In this document: in pieces, positions 25,302 through 33,891 of the stretch
Numbering within the stretch: the first letter of the stretch is position 1
Layout: the number at the start of each line of letters is the position of its first letter
Assembly (NCBI RefSeq): GCF_001514195.1
Contig: NZ_KQ948741.1
Location: forward strand, 258,905-322,904
DNA from: Streptomyces griseorubiginosus
Lineage (GTDB): Bacteria > Actinomycetota > Actinomycetes > Streptomycetales > Streptomycetaceae
DNA: 64,000 nt
Direction: 5' to 3'
The notes under the pieces: model-generated
Told to the model about the DNA's origin: nothing
The model's database searches: none
Seen by the model: only the letters and a program-made list of their open reading frames with translations
Program-made: the position numbers and the translations under genes

Positions 25302-25375
25302 GCCGCCTTAGCTCAGATGGCCAGAGCAACGCACTCGTAATGCGTAGGTCTCGGGTTCGAATCCCGAAGGCGGCT
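25302..25375 (+). tRNA. tRNA-Thr (anticodon CGT)
   Basis: A 74-nt cloverleaf: acceptor GCCGCCT/AGGCGGC, D stem GCTC/GAGC, anticodon stem ACGCA/TGCGT with loop CTCGTAA (anticodon CGT, reads ACG), T stem TCGGG/CCCGA with loop TTCGAAT, discriminator T. CCA is not encoded. A terminator follows 27 nt later and an accessory block begins just beyond. Confidence 0.98.
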
Positions 25376-25402
25376 CTCAGAAGTGCAGGTCAGGATGTTG
25401 TG

Positions 25403-25435
25403 AAGCCCTCCGTGAGGTCACGGGGGGCTTTTCTT
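25403..25435 (+). terminator. Intrinsic terminator after tRNA-Thr
   Basis: AAGCCCTCCGTGA pairs with TCACGGGGGGCTT (one T-G wobble), followed by TTTTCTT: a classic rho-independent terminator. Confidence 0.93.
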
Positions 25436-25614
25436 GATCTAGGGGAACAGGCGGACGGAAGCGGGCTTGCCGCCGTCGACGACATGCGCGTTGTCCGGGT
25501 TCGGCTGTGCGCGCGGGCGGGACTACTGGCAGCCTTCGCTCGCTGGGCACGGCGACGTCCGGTCGTGCGAGGGCTCAGCCGCGGTGGGTGCCTTCTCGTA
25601 ACCGCTGTCTTCGC

Positions 25615-25653
25615 GGAAGGTTCCGGACGCCGTGTCAGCGTCCGGAACCTTCC
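25615..25653 (-). terminator. Perfect 16-bp hairpin ending the RHS operon
   Basis: GGAAGGTTCCGGACGC (25615-25630) pairs exactly with GCGTCCGGAACCTTCC (25638-25653) across 7 nt. It lies 11 nt beyond the stop of the minus-strand lipoprotein gene. The rest of 25436-25663 holds no gene that I can support. Confidence 0.85.
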
Positions 25654-25663
25654 AGAAGCAGTA

Positions 25664-26338
25664 TTACTCGCCCTGCGAGGCCTTCTCGCCGCATAGGAGA
25701 GAATTTGCTTCACGTGCCGCGTCGTTGAGCTTCATGTCGATGCCGCACTTGAACTCGCCCTGGATGGGGCGATACCACGTCGTCACGGTGCCGTACGCCG
25801 GGACGCTCTTTCCGGTCTTGTTGCTGACACACCCGTAGGCGAAGTCCGCTGTCACGACATGGACGCCGAGATATCCGACGAAGTCCCCCTTCGTGTTCCC
25901 CGGGTCAGTGCTGAACAATCCCTCCTTCCCTGGGATCGGGAGGGTTTTTCCGGCTTCGGCGAGGTCGGAGCGGCCCATTTTCGCGCGGAGTGACGCGAGT
26001 ACCGCATGGGCGTCCAGTTTCCCGCTGGACTCGACCGAGGCTGTGACGTGGCGTACGGGAATCGCCGCGTAGGTGGTGAGACCGAGATGGCTGCCTGACG
26101 TCACGCGAACCACCTGGGAGGCTGCCACGAGAGGCGTGCTCTCGGACAACCTGCCCCAGTGGAACGTGGTTTCGGCGCACGTCCATGCGCGTACCGGGTT
26201 CTCCGCCTTCGGCGTGGCCGAGGCACTCGTCGTGCTCTTCGCATCCTGCGAGGCTGCGCATCCTGCGACCAGCGTGGCCAGGCCGCTCAGGACGGCGAGG
26301 GAAGCCACCGCTCGCCGTTGGAATGATCTGCTTTTCAC
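25664..26338 (-). CDS. Putative lipoprotein, last gene of the RHS operon
   Basis: 224-residue predicted lipoprotein of unknown function. The GTG start at 26338 has AGGAGGAGG about 10 nt upstream. The signal peptide (KSRSFQRRAVASL..) ends at lipobox VAGC. The mature protein has four further cysteines (WTCAETT, YGCVSN, FKCGID, LLCGEK), which could form two disulfides outside the cell. It starts 13 nt after the stop of the upstream secreted-protein gene, so the two are co-transcribed. Possible roles, inferred only from position, are an accessory, anchor or immunity protein for the RHS product and its partner. Confidence 0.8.
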   Translation of the reverse strand: MKSRSFQRRAVASLAVLSGLATLVAGCAASQDAKSTTSASATPKAENPVRAWTCAETTFHWGRLSESTPLVAASQVVRVTSGSHLGLTTYAAIPVRHVTASVESSGKLDAHAVLASLRAKMGRSDLAEAGKTLPIPGKEGLFSTDPGNTKGDFVGYLGVHVVTADFAYGCVSNKTGKSVPAYGTVTTWYRPIQGEFKCGIDMKLNDAAREANSLLCGEKASQGE

Positions 26339-26351
26339 GACAGCCTCCTCC

Positions 26352-26942
26352 TCAGAAGCAGTACTTCTTCTTGGCCAGCTTGGCCAGCCCGTTGGTGGTC
26401 GACTTGTCGCAGCGAATGGATCCGTCGCTGGTTCCCGCGAAACTCTTCACCTTCTTGTATGCGGTGACGTGCCAGCTCTGTGCGGAGTCGCAGTGGAAGT
26501 GCGACCATTTACCCCACGCTTTCCGGGTGCCGTTGTAGAAGATGTACAGATGGTCGCTCGACGGGATCGTGAAGCTCGACGTGATGGACGACTTCGACGT
26601 GTGGGCGTGCTCGTAGTGCAGATTGAGTCCGACGGTCACCTCCATTTTCCCGATGACGACGTTGGTCTTCTCTGATGTGTTGAACGTCGCCTCGGCGCCC
26701 GCGGTGACGACGGTCTCCACCTCTTCGGTAATGGAGTAGGACCGGGTGATGCCGGTGTTGTTGTACTTGTCGTTCTCGTGTGTGATCACGTACGCCTTGT
26801 GCGTGTAGCTCCAGGCTTTCCAGCTGCTGCCCGGATCGCAGGCGGTGAGGATGGTGGGTACTGCGGCGGCCGCATGCTCCGTGGTGACAGCGGTGAATGC
26901 CAGGGCTCCCGCCAGGAGCGCGGCGAGTCTCTTCGTGCGCAA
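26352..26942 (-). CDS. Small secreted beta-rich protein, middle gene of the RHS operon
   Basis: 196-residue protein with a Sec signal peptide (RTKR, hydrophobic core, cleavage near EHAAAA-VP) from TTG 26942, which has GAGAGA about 7 nt upstream. An alternative GTG at 26996 overlaps the RHS stop (GTGA) and would add 18 residues. The mature region shows long alternating Ser/Thr and hydrophobic stretches (SYSITEEVETVVTAGAEATF; SKSSITSSFTIPSSDHLYI), reminiscent of the aerolysin/ETX-MTX2 pore-forming fold, but this is a pattern impression only. Four cysteines (TACDPG, HFHCDS, IRCDKS, KKYCF) may form disulfides. Function unknown. Confidence 0.78.
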   Translation of the reverse strand: MRTKRLAALLAGALAFTAVTTEHAAAAVPTILTACDPGSSWKAWSYTHKAYVITHENDKYNNTGITRSYSITEEVETVVTAGAEATFNTSEKTNVVIGKMEVTVGLNLHYEHAHTSKSSITSSFTIPSSDHLYIFYNGTRKAWGKWSHFHCDSAQSWHVTAYKKVKSFAGTSDGSIRCDKSTTNGLAKLAKKKYCF

Positions 26943-26992
26943 AGTGGTCTCTCTGTCCGGTGATCGCGGTGGCGTGGCCTCAGGCCGGCCGC

Positions 26993-29900
26993 TCACTGCG
27001 GGGTGGCGGTCGGGCGGAGGGCGTTCACCGGATCCGCGTCGTCCAGGGTGTACGTCGTGTAGGCGGCGCCGTCGATGTCAGGTTGCAAAAAGCGGCCGGT
27101 CGCCGGCTGGTAGAGCCTGCCGCGGACCAGGACGAGGCCGCTGGCCTGGCGGTCGGCGAGCAGGGTGTTGCCGAACCAGCCGTAGCGTGCGGACGCGTCC
27201 GTCGCTCCGTACTCCGTGTAGGAGTGGACAGTGGCGCTCCCGTCGCTCGTCGAGAGTTCCACGCCGACGTCGCCGTGAAGGTCGGTCAGCTGCAACACGA
27301 CGTTCTTCGTCGCTCCGGTGGTGGCCAGCAGATTGCCCTCGGGATCGGTCACCCAGCGCACCACCGTGGTGCCGTCGGTGCTCCACGAGGGGAGCGATGT
27401 TCCCGCGCCGAAGTGCGTGGTCGTGACGGATGCCTGCGTCCACGTACCTGTGGTGTTGCTGGACACCGTGGCCACGGACGGGCGGGCCTCGGCGTCCACG
27501 GACCAGGTGACACGGTCGGTGCCCTTGGTGGACTGGTACGCGGTGCCGTTGGTGAAGTAGCCGACTGCAGTGCCGTCGTCCAGCTGTGTGGCCTCGCCGA
27601 GGGCGTCATAGGTGAATGCGCCGGCCCGTCCCATGGCGTCGTACAAGGCGGTGGCCGTGGACGACGTCGAGTCGGCTCCGTCCGCGCAGTTCGCCGTGCT
27701 GGTCCGCGACTGGGTGCGGTTTCCGGCGGCGTCGACGGTGTAGGCCCGCGTCGTGCAGGTGGTGCCTTCGTCGACGGCCGTTTGCGTGAGCCGTCCGGCC
27801 CGGTCGTAGCTGTAGTCGAGGACCGAGGTGGTGCCCGCTGTCCTGCTCTCGTGGGCGCGTTGGTCCTGGACCGTGTACGAGGCGTTGTCGGAGAGCTCCG
27901 CCGTACCGTCCGAGGCGGAGTAGGCGCGGGTCGTCGTGTTGCCGGCCTCGTCGTAGCTGACAGCGAGCGTGCTGCCGTCGGCGAGTGTGCCTGACTCCAG
28001 GCGGCCGTCCACTCCGTGCGTCAGCGTGAAGGTGCCCGCAATGGAGTCGGCGACGGTGACGACCGAGTCGCCCGCCGCCGTCGTGCCGTAGGCGTAGCTG
28101 GTGCTGGAGGGCACGCTGTCGCTGACCTTCGTCCTGCGGTCCAGGGCGTCATACGAGGTAGTCACGGTGTTGCCCGACCCGTCGTCATAACTGATGACTC
28201 GCCCGAGCTTGTCGTAGCCGTACGCCGCTGTCCTGCCGTTGGTGGTGATGGTGGCAACCAGGCCGTTCGAGGTGTTGTACGTGCGTGTGGTGTCGGGTGT
28301 GGTCGTTCCCGTCCCGGCGGAGACCGACGTCCTGGTCAGGCGGCCGTCGCCGTCGTAGGTGTAGGTCGTCACCCGGGCCGTCGCCGACGACGTCTCGGTC
28401 ACCTTGACCTGGTTGCCCCAGCGGTCGTAGGTGACCGTCTTGACGACGGTCTCCCCAGCCGCGCCGCCGGATACGGATGCCGTGGTGACCTGGCAGGTCC
28501 ACCCGGCCCACTCCGCATGTCCTGAGCAGTCCCCGCTGCCGCTGCCGCTCCAGTACGTCGTCGTCGACCTGACTCCCTGAGAGGCGCTCGGGCCGGGGAC
28601 GGTGCTGGTCGCGGTGGAACCGGAGGAGGTGTAGGTGGCGGACGTGGTCAGCGCCAGACCGCTCGGGTCCGTGACCGTCTTCGTGGGCAGCCCACTGTTC
28701 CAGTCGTACTCCGTCGACACCGTCACCTTGTCGGCGTCGCCCGGGTATCCGTCGACGGAGGCGCCCGTGGTGGTGCTGGTGACCAGGCCCTGGGTGTCGG
28801 ATCCGGCCGGGCGTCCTTCGTCGTAGGTGTACGTGGCGTGCTTGCGGGCGGGTATCTCGGTGCCGGCCGCGAGCTTCGCGTCGGACACCCCGCCGAAGAG
28901 GGCGTTCTGGAGGGTGATCCTGTGCAGCGGGCCGTATTCCTCCTTCATCTCGGTTCCGTCGTCGCTGTAGACGTAGCGCGTGGACAGCCGCTCGGCCCGA
29001 TCGGCGGTCGAGTAGCCGGAAATACCGAGGCGTGCCAGTTCGGTGTCGGCGCCATCGGCGGTGCCGAGGGCCAGTTCGCGGTTGGCCGCACTGAGCTCGC
29101 GGACGACGTTGCCGTAGGCGTCGTAGTCCTTGCTGATCAGATGTCCGCCGTCGGTGGCGGTGTCGACCTCGTTGCCGGACGGATCCAGGTAAGAGATGGT
29201 GGACAGGCGGTAGTTCGACGAGTTCAGGTCCGAACCGAGGCTGGAGGCAGGCACGTTGTCCGCGGAGAACACGGCCGCGGCGTCCGTGGGCCGGTCGCCC
29301 TGTCCCCAGGACCCCACATCGCCGCTCGTCATCTGATGCGGTGCGTTGCTGCCGCTGAGCGGGACGTCGTACACGACGGTCGTCACGCTCGTGCCGGCGG
29401 TCGACGAGGCCGAACCCGCCGCGAGCGCGGGATGCGAGGCAGTGAGCAGCATGCCGGCCCCGGCGGTCGCGCTGTCACCCACGGAGCCGTAGGTGAAGGT
29501 CCACGCAAGCCGGCCCGGCCTTGTGTACGAGGTGACCCTGCTGTCGGAGTCGTAGCCGTAGGTGGTCTTCAGTGCGGACGGCACGCGCGGATCCCATGCC
29601 TGGGTCAGGCGTCCGGCCGTGTTGTAGGCATAGGCGGCCACCGCGGTGGAGGTTGCTGTCGAGGCGCCGGGGTCGGCGGCCCACAGGTTGATCCTCTTGA
29701 CCCGACCGGTGTAGTCGCCGTCCGTGCTGGAGGTCGCCGTGGTCGAGTCGGCGTACACGTATTCCAGAGCACGGCAACCCGTGACGGTGCGGTCGGTGAA
29801 GCAGTCCTTCGCCGAGACCGTGCCGCTGCCGGTGATCGCGTACTTCGGGCGGGCCAGAACGGTGTCACCGGTGATCAGCGCCTGGGAGACGTCGATCTCG

Positions 29901-32824
29901 TCGGTGGAGGAGGTGTCGGCGACGGTGTCCAGCAGCCAGACGGTGGTCGAGCCGGACGGCTGCGTGTAGGTCGCGACGGTGCCGGTGGCATCGCTCAGGG
30001 TGAATGTGGTTCCCGTGACTGCGCCGGTCAGCGTCACGTCGGTGACATCGCCGGACGTCCAGCCACTCGTGCCCTTGGCGAAGTCGACGGTCTCACCGTC
30101 CATGTCGGTCAGCCTGATGCTGCCGGCGCTCAGCTCGTCGATTCGGGAGTACCGGGCGGCCTGTACGTCGGCTCCCTGACCGGCGACCCATCCGTTGCCG
30201 AAGACGGGGACGAGGGTGTCGGAGTCGACGTCGTCGCTCAGGACACGCGACGACGCCGTACGCTGCGCGGTCAGGCCCAGCAGGGACACATCGGTCTCGG
30301 AGAGGGTGTAGTTGCCGGTGAGCAGATTGACCTGCCCGGGCCCGACCTTCTTCTGCGGGGCGGCGCCCGCCGCCCGGTCGAGCGTCAGCCCGACACTCTG
30401 GGTGTTGCCCGGGGTCGTGCCGTCGGTGAAGGTGGCTCGTACGTCCAGGTCGGTGTCCACGCCCAGCGTCGAGGCGACGTTCCAGATCACGTCCGTGGCC
30501 TTGCCGGCGGTGACGGACACGGGCCATGTGACGGCGGTGCCGCTGCTCGCGGTCACCACGTCACCGGCCGGTACCTGAACCCAGTCGTCCACTCCGTCCG
30601 TGCGGTAGTACCAGGTCACCGAGGTGTAGCTGGTCCTGCCGCGGGCGCTCAGGGTGACGCGCCTTGCGGTACTGGTGCCCTCCTTGGGAGAGGTCACGGC
30701 GGCGCCGTCGGCCCCCACTCCGAACGTGTAAGCCGTGGTGGCCGCCGACAGGTTCCCACCGGAGTCGACCGTCTTGGCGTAGAGGGTGTGCCACCCGTTG
30801 TCGGGACTGATGCTGACCGTGAGCGCGTCACCGCCGTTGCCGTCCGCGGTGTCGTCGACCCTGCTCGTCGCGTTGGGATCGTCCAGACTCCAGTAGTAGC
30901 CCTGGCCGTCGGCGGACGAGGTGTCCAGCGTGCAGTCCACGGCCGACCCGGCCTTGGCGGTCCAGGTCTGTTCGTCGTAGGTCTCGCAGGAGACCGCCGG
31001 AGCGGTGGGCAGGCCGGTGTTGAGCGCGAAGGCGGTGTAGCCGGACCAGGACCCGTAGTCCGTGCCGTCGTAACCGCGGACCCTGAACCGCAGGTGCTTG
31101 GCCGCTGGAAACGCGGAGTCGGAGGGAACGGTGAGCTTCACCGTCGAGCCGGAGGAGACCGACGGCGAGGTGCCGGTGTAGGAGTACGTGGTGTCCGCGT
31201 ACGCGGGATCGGCCGTGACCTCGAACTGTCCCTTGACCGAACTCCCGTCCGCATCCGTGACCTTGGCCGTCAGCGTGGGGGTCAGGGACGTGACGTAGCG
31301 CTTCCCGTTGTACGCGTTGACCACGGAGGGAGCGATGGCCGCCGAGGCGTTCACGGCGTAGGAGTTGTACGTGACCGTCAGGTGCGGTTCCACCGAGTTG
31401 TCGCCGGAGACGTAGTTCGCCGAGCGGAACCGGCGCCAGGTGGTGGAATCCGTCTCGTCGGCGCCCCGAACCTGGAGGCCGTAGTTGGCCGAGCCGTCCG
31501 CCCATGCCTGGACGATGCCGTCGATGTCGAAGTTCATCGTTCCGGCTGCACAGGACGAGGAGTAGCCGAGTGCCGCCTTGTTCGTCACCGCGTCGGTCGT
31601 GGTGGTGGACGGCTGGGTGGACCAGGTCACGTCCGACGAGGACCAGGTCGACGTGATGCGCCGCACCTGCGTGCCCGCACCGGAGGTGGAACACGTCGAC
31701 GAGTAGTACGAGTACAGCGCCAGATTGGTGTCCAGGATGTGCTTGCCGCTGAACTTCGACACGTCGAATTTCAGGTAGGAGCGGGCCTTGTCCGTGCCGC
31801 CGTCATACGTGCCTGACTTCAACTCGGCCGAGGAGACCTGGCTGTCGGGGTAGTCGGGGGTCTGGACCCAGGTGTCGGTCGTCACCGCGAGGGTCGAGGT
31901 GGGGTCGACGGTCACCGGATAGGTGGCGGTGGCCAGGAAGCCCTTGTCCGGGCTGAGTACGAGGGTCTGCGAACCGTCGGACGCGGTTTCGATCCTCGTG
32001 TCCACTCGTTCGCTGTGCTCGGGCTCGCCGGAGGAATCGTTGTGCGACGAGTCCCACATCATGGGGGCGGGGGCCTCGGCAACCAGCTTTCCGTCGCCGT
32101 CCTTCAGCAGCAGGTGGCCGGAGTCGGCCTGAGAGAGCTTCAGGCCCCGCAGATCCAGCGGGATCCGGTAGGACACCGCCGCATCGGGCTGCTGAGTGAG
32201 GGCGATGTTCTCCGAGAAGCCCTGTGCCAGCGCGGTGACCTTCAGCGTCTGGCCGTCGCCCAGGTCGTAGGAGGCCGTGTCCTCCTTCACCTTCGGGTTC
32301 GGGAGCTTCTCCTGCCAGCCCAGGCCGAAGGATTCCTTGCCCTTGGTCACGGAGGCGAGCTGTCGGTCACCACCGTCGGACACAGCGATGTCTGCCGCGG
32401 CGGCCTCGGGCTGGAGATCGTCGCCGGTGTCGGACAGGGAGGTGTCGATGTCCTGCCACCTTCCGTCCTGCTTCACTCGGACGGGGCCGGCGTACGTGTC
32501 GGTTCGCAGCGTCCCGTCCGGCAACGCCCAGGTGGTCGCGGTACTGGTCCGCTCCGAAAGCACCTCGATCCTGCGGTTCTGCAACCGGGCCATGAGCAGC
32601 GCCGATGCCTCGTCCTGCGCCTCGGCAGCGCCGAGGGACGTGGCCGACGAGCCGGCGGCGGGCGAGTCATCGGCGACTGCGGTGGTCCCCGTGCCGGCTG
32701 TGGCCAGCAGTGCTGCCTCGGCGATGAGCACGAACGCGAGCGAGCCGGAGATCCGACGCACCCGCCCCCGCAGAGGTGATCTCTCGCGTACCCCCGGCGG
32801 CGCGCCCGTTCTTCGAATGCTCAT
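26993..32824 (-). CDS. Giant secreted DNRLRE/RHS-repeat protein lacking a toxin tip
   Basis: 1943-residue exported protein. ATG 32824 is chosen because GGAGAGGT precedes it by 3 nt; the frame runs further upstream without such a site. A long signal peptide (basic MSIRRTG..RGRVRR, core SLAFVLIAEAALLATAG) ends near TAVADD. A DNRLRE-type domain (about 312-487; ARSYLKFDVS; VQAWADG; PHLTVTYNS) and Ig/FN-like modules follow. RHS/YD repeats span about 1080-1745 (YDGDGRLTRT, YDKLGRVISYDDG, YDALDRRTKV). The core-associated end is LYQPATGRFLQPD (about 1910). Unlike polymorphic toxins, which continue 100-200 residues after this point, the protein ends 27 residues later at DPVNALRPTATPQ. The next gene starts within 50 nt. 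Confidence 0.9.
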   Translation of the reverse strand: MSIRRTGAPPGVRERSPLRGRVRRISGSLAFVLIAEAALLATAGTGTTAVADDSPAAGSSATSLGAAEAQDEASALLMARLQNRRIEVLSERTSTATTWALPDGTLRTDTYAGPVRVKQDGRWQDIDTSLSDTGDDLQPEAAAADIAVSDGGDRQLASVTKGKESFGLGWQEKLPNPKVKEDTASYDLGDGQTLKVTALAQGFSENIALTQQPDAAVSYRIPLDLRGLKLSQADSGHLLLKDGDGKLVAEAPAPMMWDSSHNDSSGEPEHSERVDTRIETASDGSQTLVLSPDKGFLATATYPVTVDPTSTLAVTTDTWVQTPDYPDSQVSSAELKSGTYDGGTDKARSYLKFDVSKFSGKHILDTNLALYSYYSSTCSTSGAGTQVRRITSTWSSSDVTWSTQPSTTTTDAVTNKAALGYSSSCAAGTMNFDIDGIVQAWADGSANYGLQVRGADETDSTTWRRFRSANYVSGDNSVEPHLTVTYNSYAVNASAAIAPSVVNAYNGKRYVTSLTPTLTAKVTDADGSSVKGQFEVTADPAYADTTYSYTGTSPSVSSGSTVKLTVPSDSAFPAAKHLRFRVRGYDGTDYGSWSGYTAFALNTGLPTAPAVSCETYDEQTWTAKAGSAVDCTLDTSSADGQGYYWSLDDPNATSRVDDTADGNGGDALTVSISPDNGWHTLYAKTVDSGGNLSAATTAYTFGVGADGAAVTSPKEGTSTARRVTLSARGRTSYTSVTWYYRTDGVDDWVQVPAGDVVTASSGTAVTWPVSVTAGKATDVIWNVASTLGVDTDLDVRATFTDGTTPGNTQSVGLTLDRAAGAAPQKKVGPGQVNLLTGNYTLSETDVSLLGLTAQRTASSRVLSDDVDSDTLVPVFGNGWVAGQGADVQAARYSRIDELSAGSIRLTDMDGETVDFAKGTSGWTSGDVTDVTLTGAVTGTTFTLSDATGTVATYTQPSGSTTVWLLDTVADTSSTDEIDVSQALITGDTVLARPKYAITGSGTVSAKDCFTDRTVTGCRALEYVYADSTTATSSTDGDYTGRVKRINLWAADPGASTATSTAVAAYAYNTAGRLTQAWDPRVPSALKTTYGYDSDSRVTSYTRPGRLAWTFTYGSVGDSATAGAGMLLTASHPALAAGSASSTAGTSVTTVVYDVPLSGSNAPHQMTSGDVGSWGQGDRPTDAAAVFSADNVPASSLGSDLNSSNYRLSTISYLDPSGNEVDTATDGGHLISKDYDAYGNVVRELSAANRELALGTADGADTELARLGISGYSTADRAERLSTRYVYSDDGTEMKEEYGPLHRITLQNALFGGVSDAKLAAGTEIPARKHATYTYDEGRPAGSDTQGLVTSTTTGASVDGYPGDADKVTVSTEYDWNSGLPTKTVTDPSGLALTTSATYTSSGSTATSTVPGPSASQGVRSTTTYWSGSGSGDCSGHAEWAGWTCQVTTASVSGGAAGETVVKTVTYDRWGNQVKVTETSSATARVTTYTYDGDGRLTRTSVSAGTGTTTPDTTRTYNTSNGLVATITTNGRTAAYGYDKLGRVISYDDGSGNTVTTSYDALDRRTKVSDSVPSSTSYAYGTTAAGDSVVTVADSIAGTFTLTHGVDGRLESGTLADGSTLAVSYDEAGNTTTRAYSASDGTAELSDNASYTVQDQRAHESRTAGTTSVLDYSYDRAGRLTQTAVDEGTTCTTRAYTVDAAGNRTQSRTSTANCADGADSTSSTATALYDAMGRAGAFTYDALGEATQLDDGTAVGYFTNGTAYQSTKGTDRVTWSVDAEARPSVATVSSNTTGTWTQASVTTTHFGAGTSLPSWSTDGTTVVRWVTDPEGNLLATTGATKNVVLQLTDLHGDVGVELSTSDGSATVHSYTEYGATDASARYGWFGNTLLADRQASGLVLVRGRLYQPATGRFLQPDIDGAAYTTYTLDDADPVNALRPTATPQ

Positions 32825-33231
32825 TACCTCTCCTTCACATGATCTCCGCGTAGAGATCAGAAGGAGAGATGTATCTGGCCAGGTCGCGATGGGTGCATCC
32901 GGTATCGAGCGGATGGACTTGGAGCCGGTCAGGGATGGGCGGTATGCGTGATTTCTTGCGATGTCGGGAGCGGGTGAGCGAGCCCTCAACTGCCGTTAAA
33001 TACCAAGCAGAGGTAAGGCGAGGGTCAATGGAAATATTTACCAAGCGCATGAGTATGTAAAGACCGAGGCCGCAAGTGGGCATGCGCGTATAGGACTTCA
33101 GTGATTCGGCGGTCCGGGTGGCGCGGTCGAGTTGGGTGAGACGCTGAGTTCTTTCTGGGCTCTTTGCTCCTTTTATTTGCTTCTGGCAGTTGGCTTGAAT
33201 GCGTCATTGGCTCAGGAGGTGCGCAGCTCGG
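32825..33231. other. AT-richer divergent promoter region of the RHS operon
   Basis: No gene seen. Between 32980 and 33190 the composition is clearly less GC-rich than the surroundings (for example TTAAATACC, GGAAATATTTACC, CTCCTTTTATTTGC). TACCAAGC occurs at 33001 and again near 33040. This stretch probably drives the RHS operon on one strand and the lipoprotein on the other. Confidence 0.6.
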
Positions 33232-33765
33232 GTGAGAGCTCTGGTGAGCAACGGCCGCCCTCATGTCCTTCTGACGGCGGCTCTTCTTCTCTCGGTCGCT
33301 CTTCTGGGTGCGTGCGCCGCTCTCGGTCGGGGTGACGGCTGCCGGGGCGCGGCCTCTGAACTGCGGCGACTGGCCGAGCAGCCGGTGCTCGGCGTTGCGC
33401 CCGCTCGTGCCTCGGTGCCCGCCAACTACCGCGGGGTGGGCGTGACCACGGGATGCGACGACGACAGCGGCGGAGCGCCCTGGCTGCACGCGGACCGCCT
33501 GTACGCGTTTCCGGGCAGGCCCGAGGACGTCATCAGCTACTACGCCGGGGCAGCCGCCTCGGCCGGCTGGGAGCTCGAGGAGGACTCCTCCGCCACCTTG
33601 GACGGCGTCTGCTGGACCAGGATCGAGCAGGGTCGGCATCTGGTGCTCGACGTCGAGCTTCGGCCTGGGGGCTTCTCGCCCGAGCCCGTGGTGGGGACGG
33701 GCATCGCCTACACGGTGTCGGTCGGTAGCGAGCGGGACGGTGGGGCGGAAGGGTGTGGGGGCTGA
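33232..33765 (+). CDS. Putative lipoprotein divergent from the RHS operon
   Basis: 177-residue predicted lipoprotein of unknown function, starting at GTG 33232 or GTG 33244 (AGGAGG at 33214-33219 favours the former). The signal peptide (RALVSNGRPHVLL..) ends at lipobox LGAC. The mature part has cysteines at GDGCRG, TGCDDD, GVCWTR and EGCGG and a short alpha/beta look (ISYYAGAAASAGWELEEDSS). It shares only the general lipoprotein layout with the gene at 25664. Confidence 0.72.
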   Translation: MRALVSNGRPHVLLTAALLLSVALLGACAALGRGDGCRGAASELRRLAEQPVLGVAPARASVPANYRGVGVTTGCDDDSGGAPWLHADRLYAFPGRPEDVISYYAGAAASAGWELEEDSSATLDGVCWTRIEQGRHLVLDVELRPGGFSPEPVVGTGIAYTVSVGSERDGGAEGCGG

Positions 33766-33891
33766 TCCGGGGGTGGCGCGGGCGGCGGGGAGACAGGGGC
33801 CTGCGTATCGCGGGTCACTGTGTCGGCTTCCGCGACGTGCCGTGCCGTGCCGTGCCCGGCCGGCTCGTCCACGTCTTGAATCGCGCTGTGT

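Noticed and set aside
26993-27040. Frameshift that would restore a toxin tip on the RHS protein
   Set aside because: The reading frame matches the core up to DPVNALRPT and no alternative frame continues with a domain of 100 or more residues before the next signal peptide.
28838-31816. Plus-strand open frame of 992 codons opposite the RHS gene
   Set aside because: Gly/Arg/Val-rich translation without motifs; the minus strand encodes clear DNRLRE and RHS repeats.
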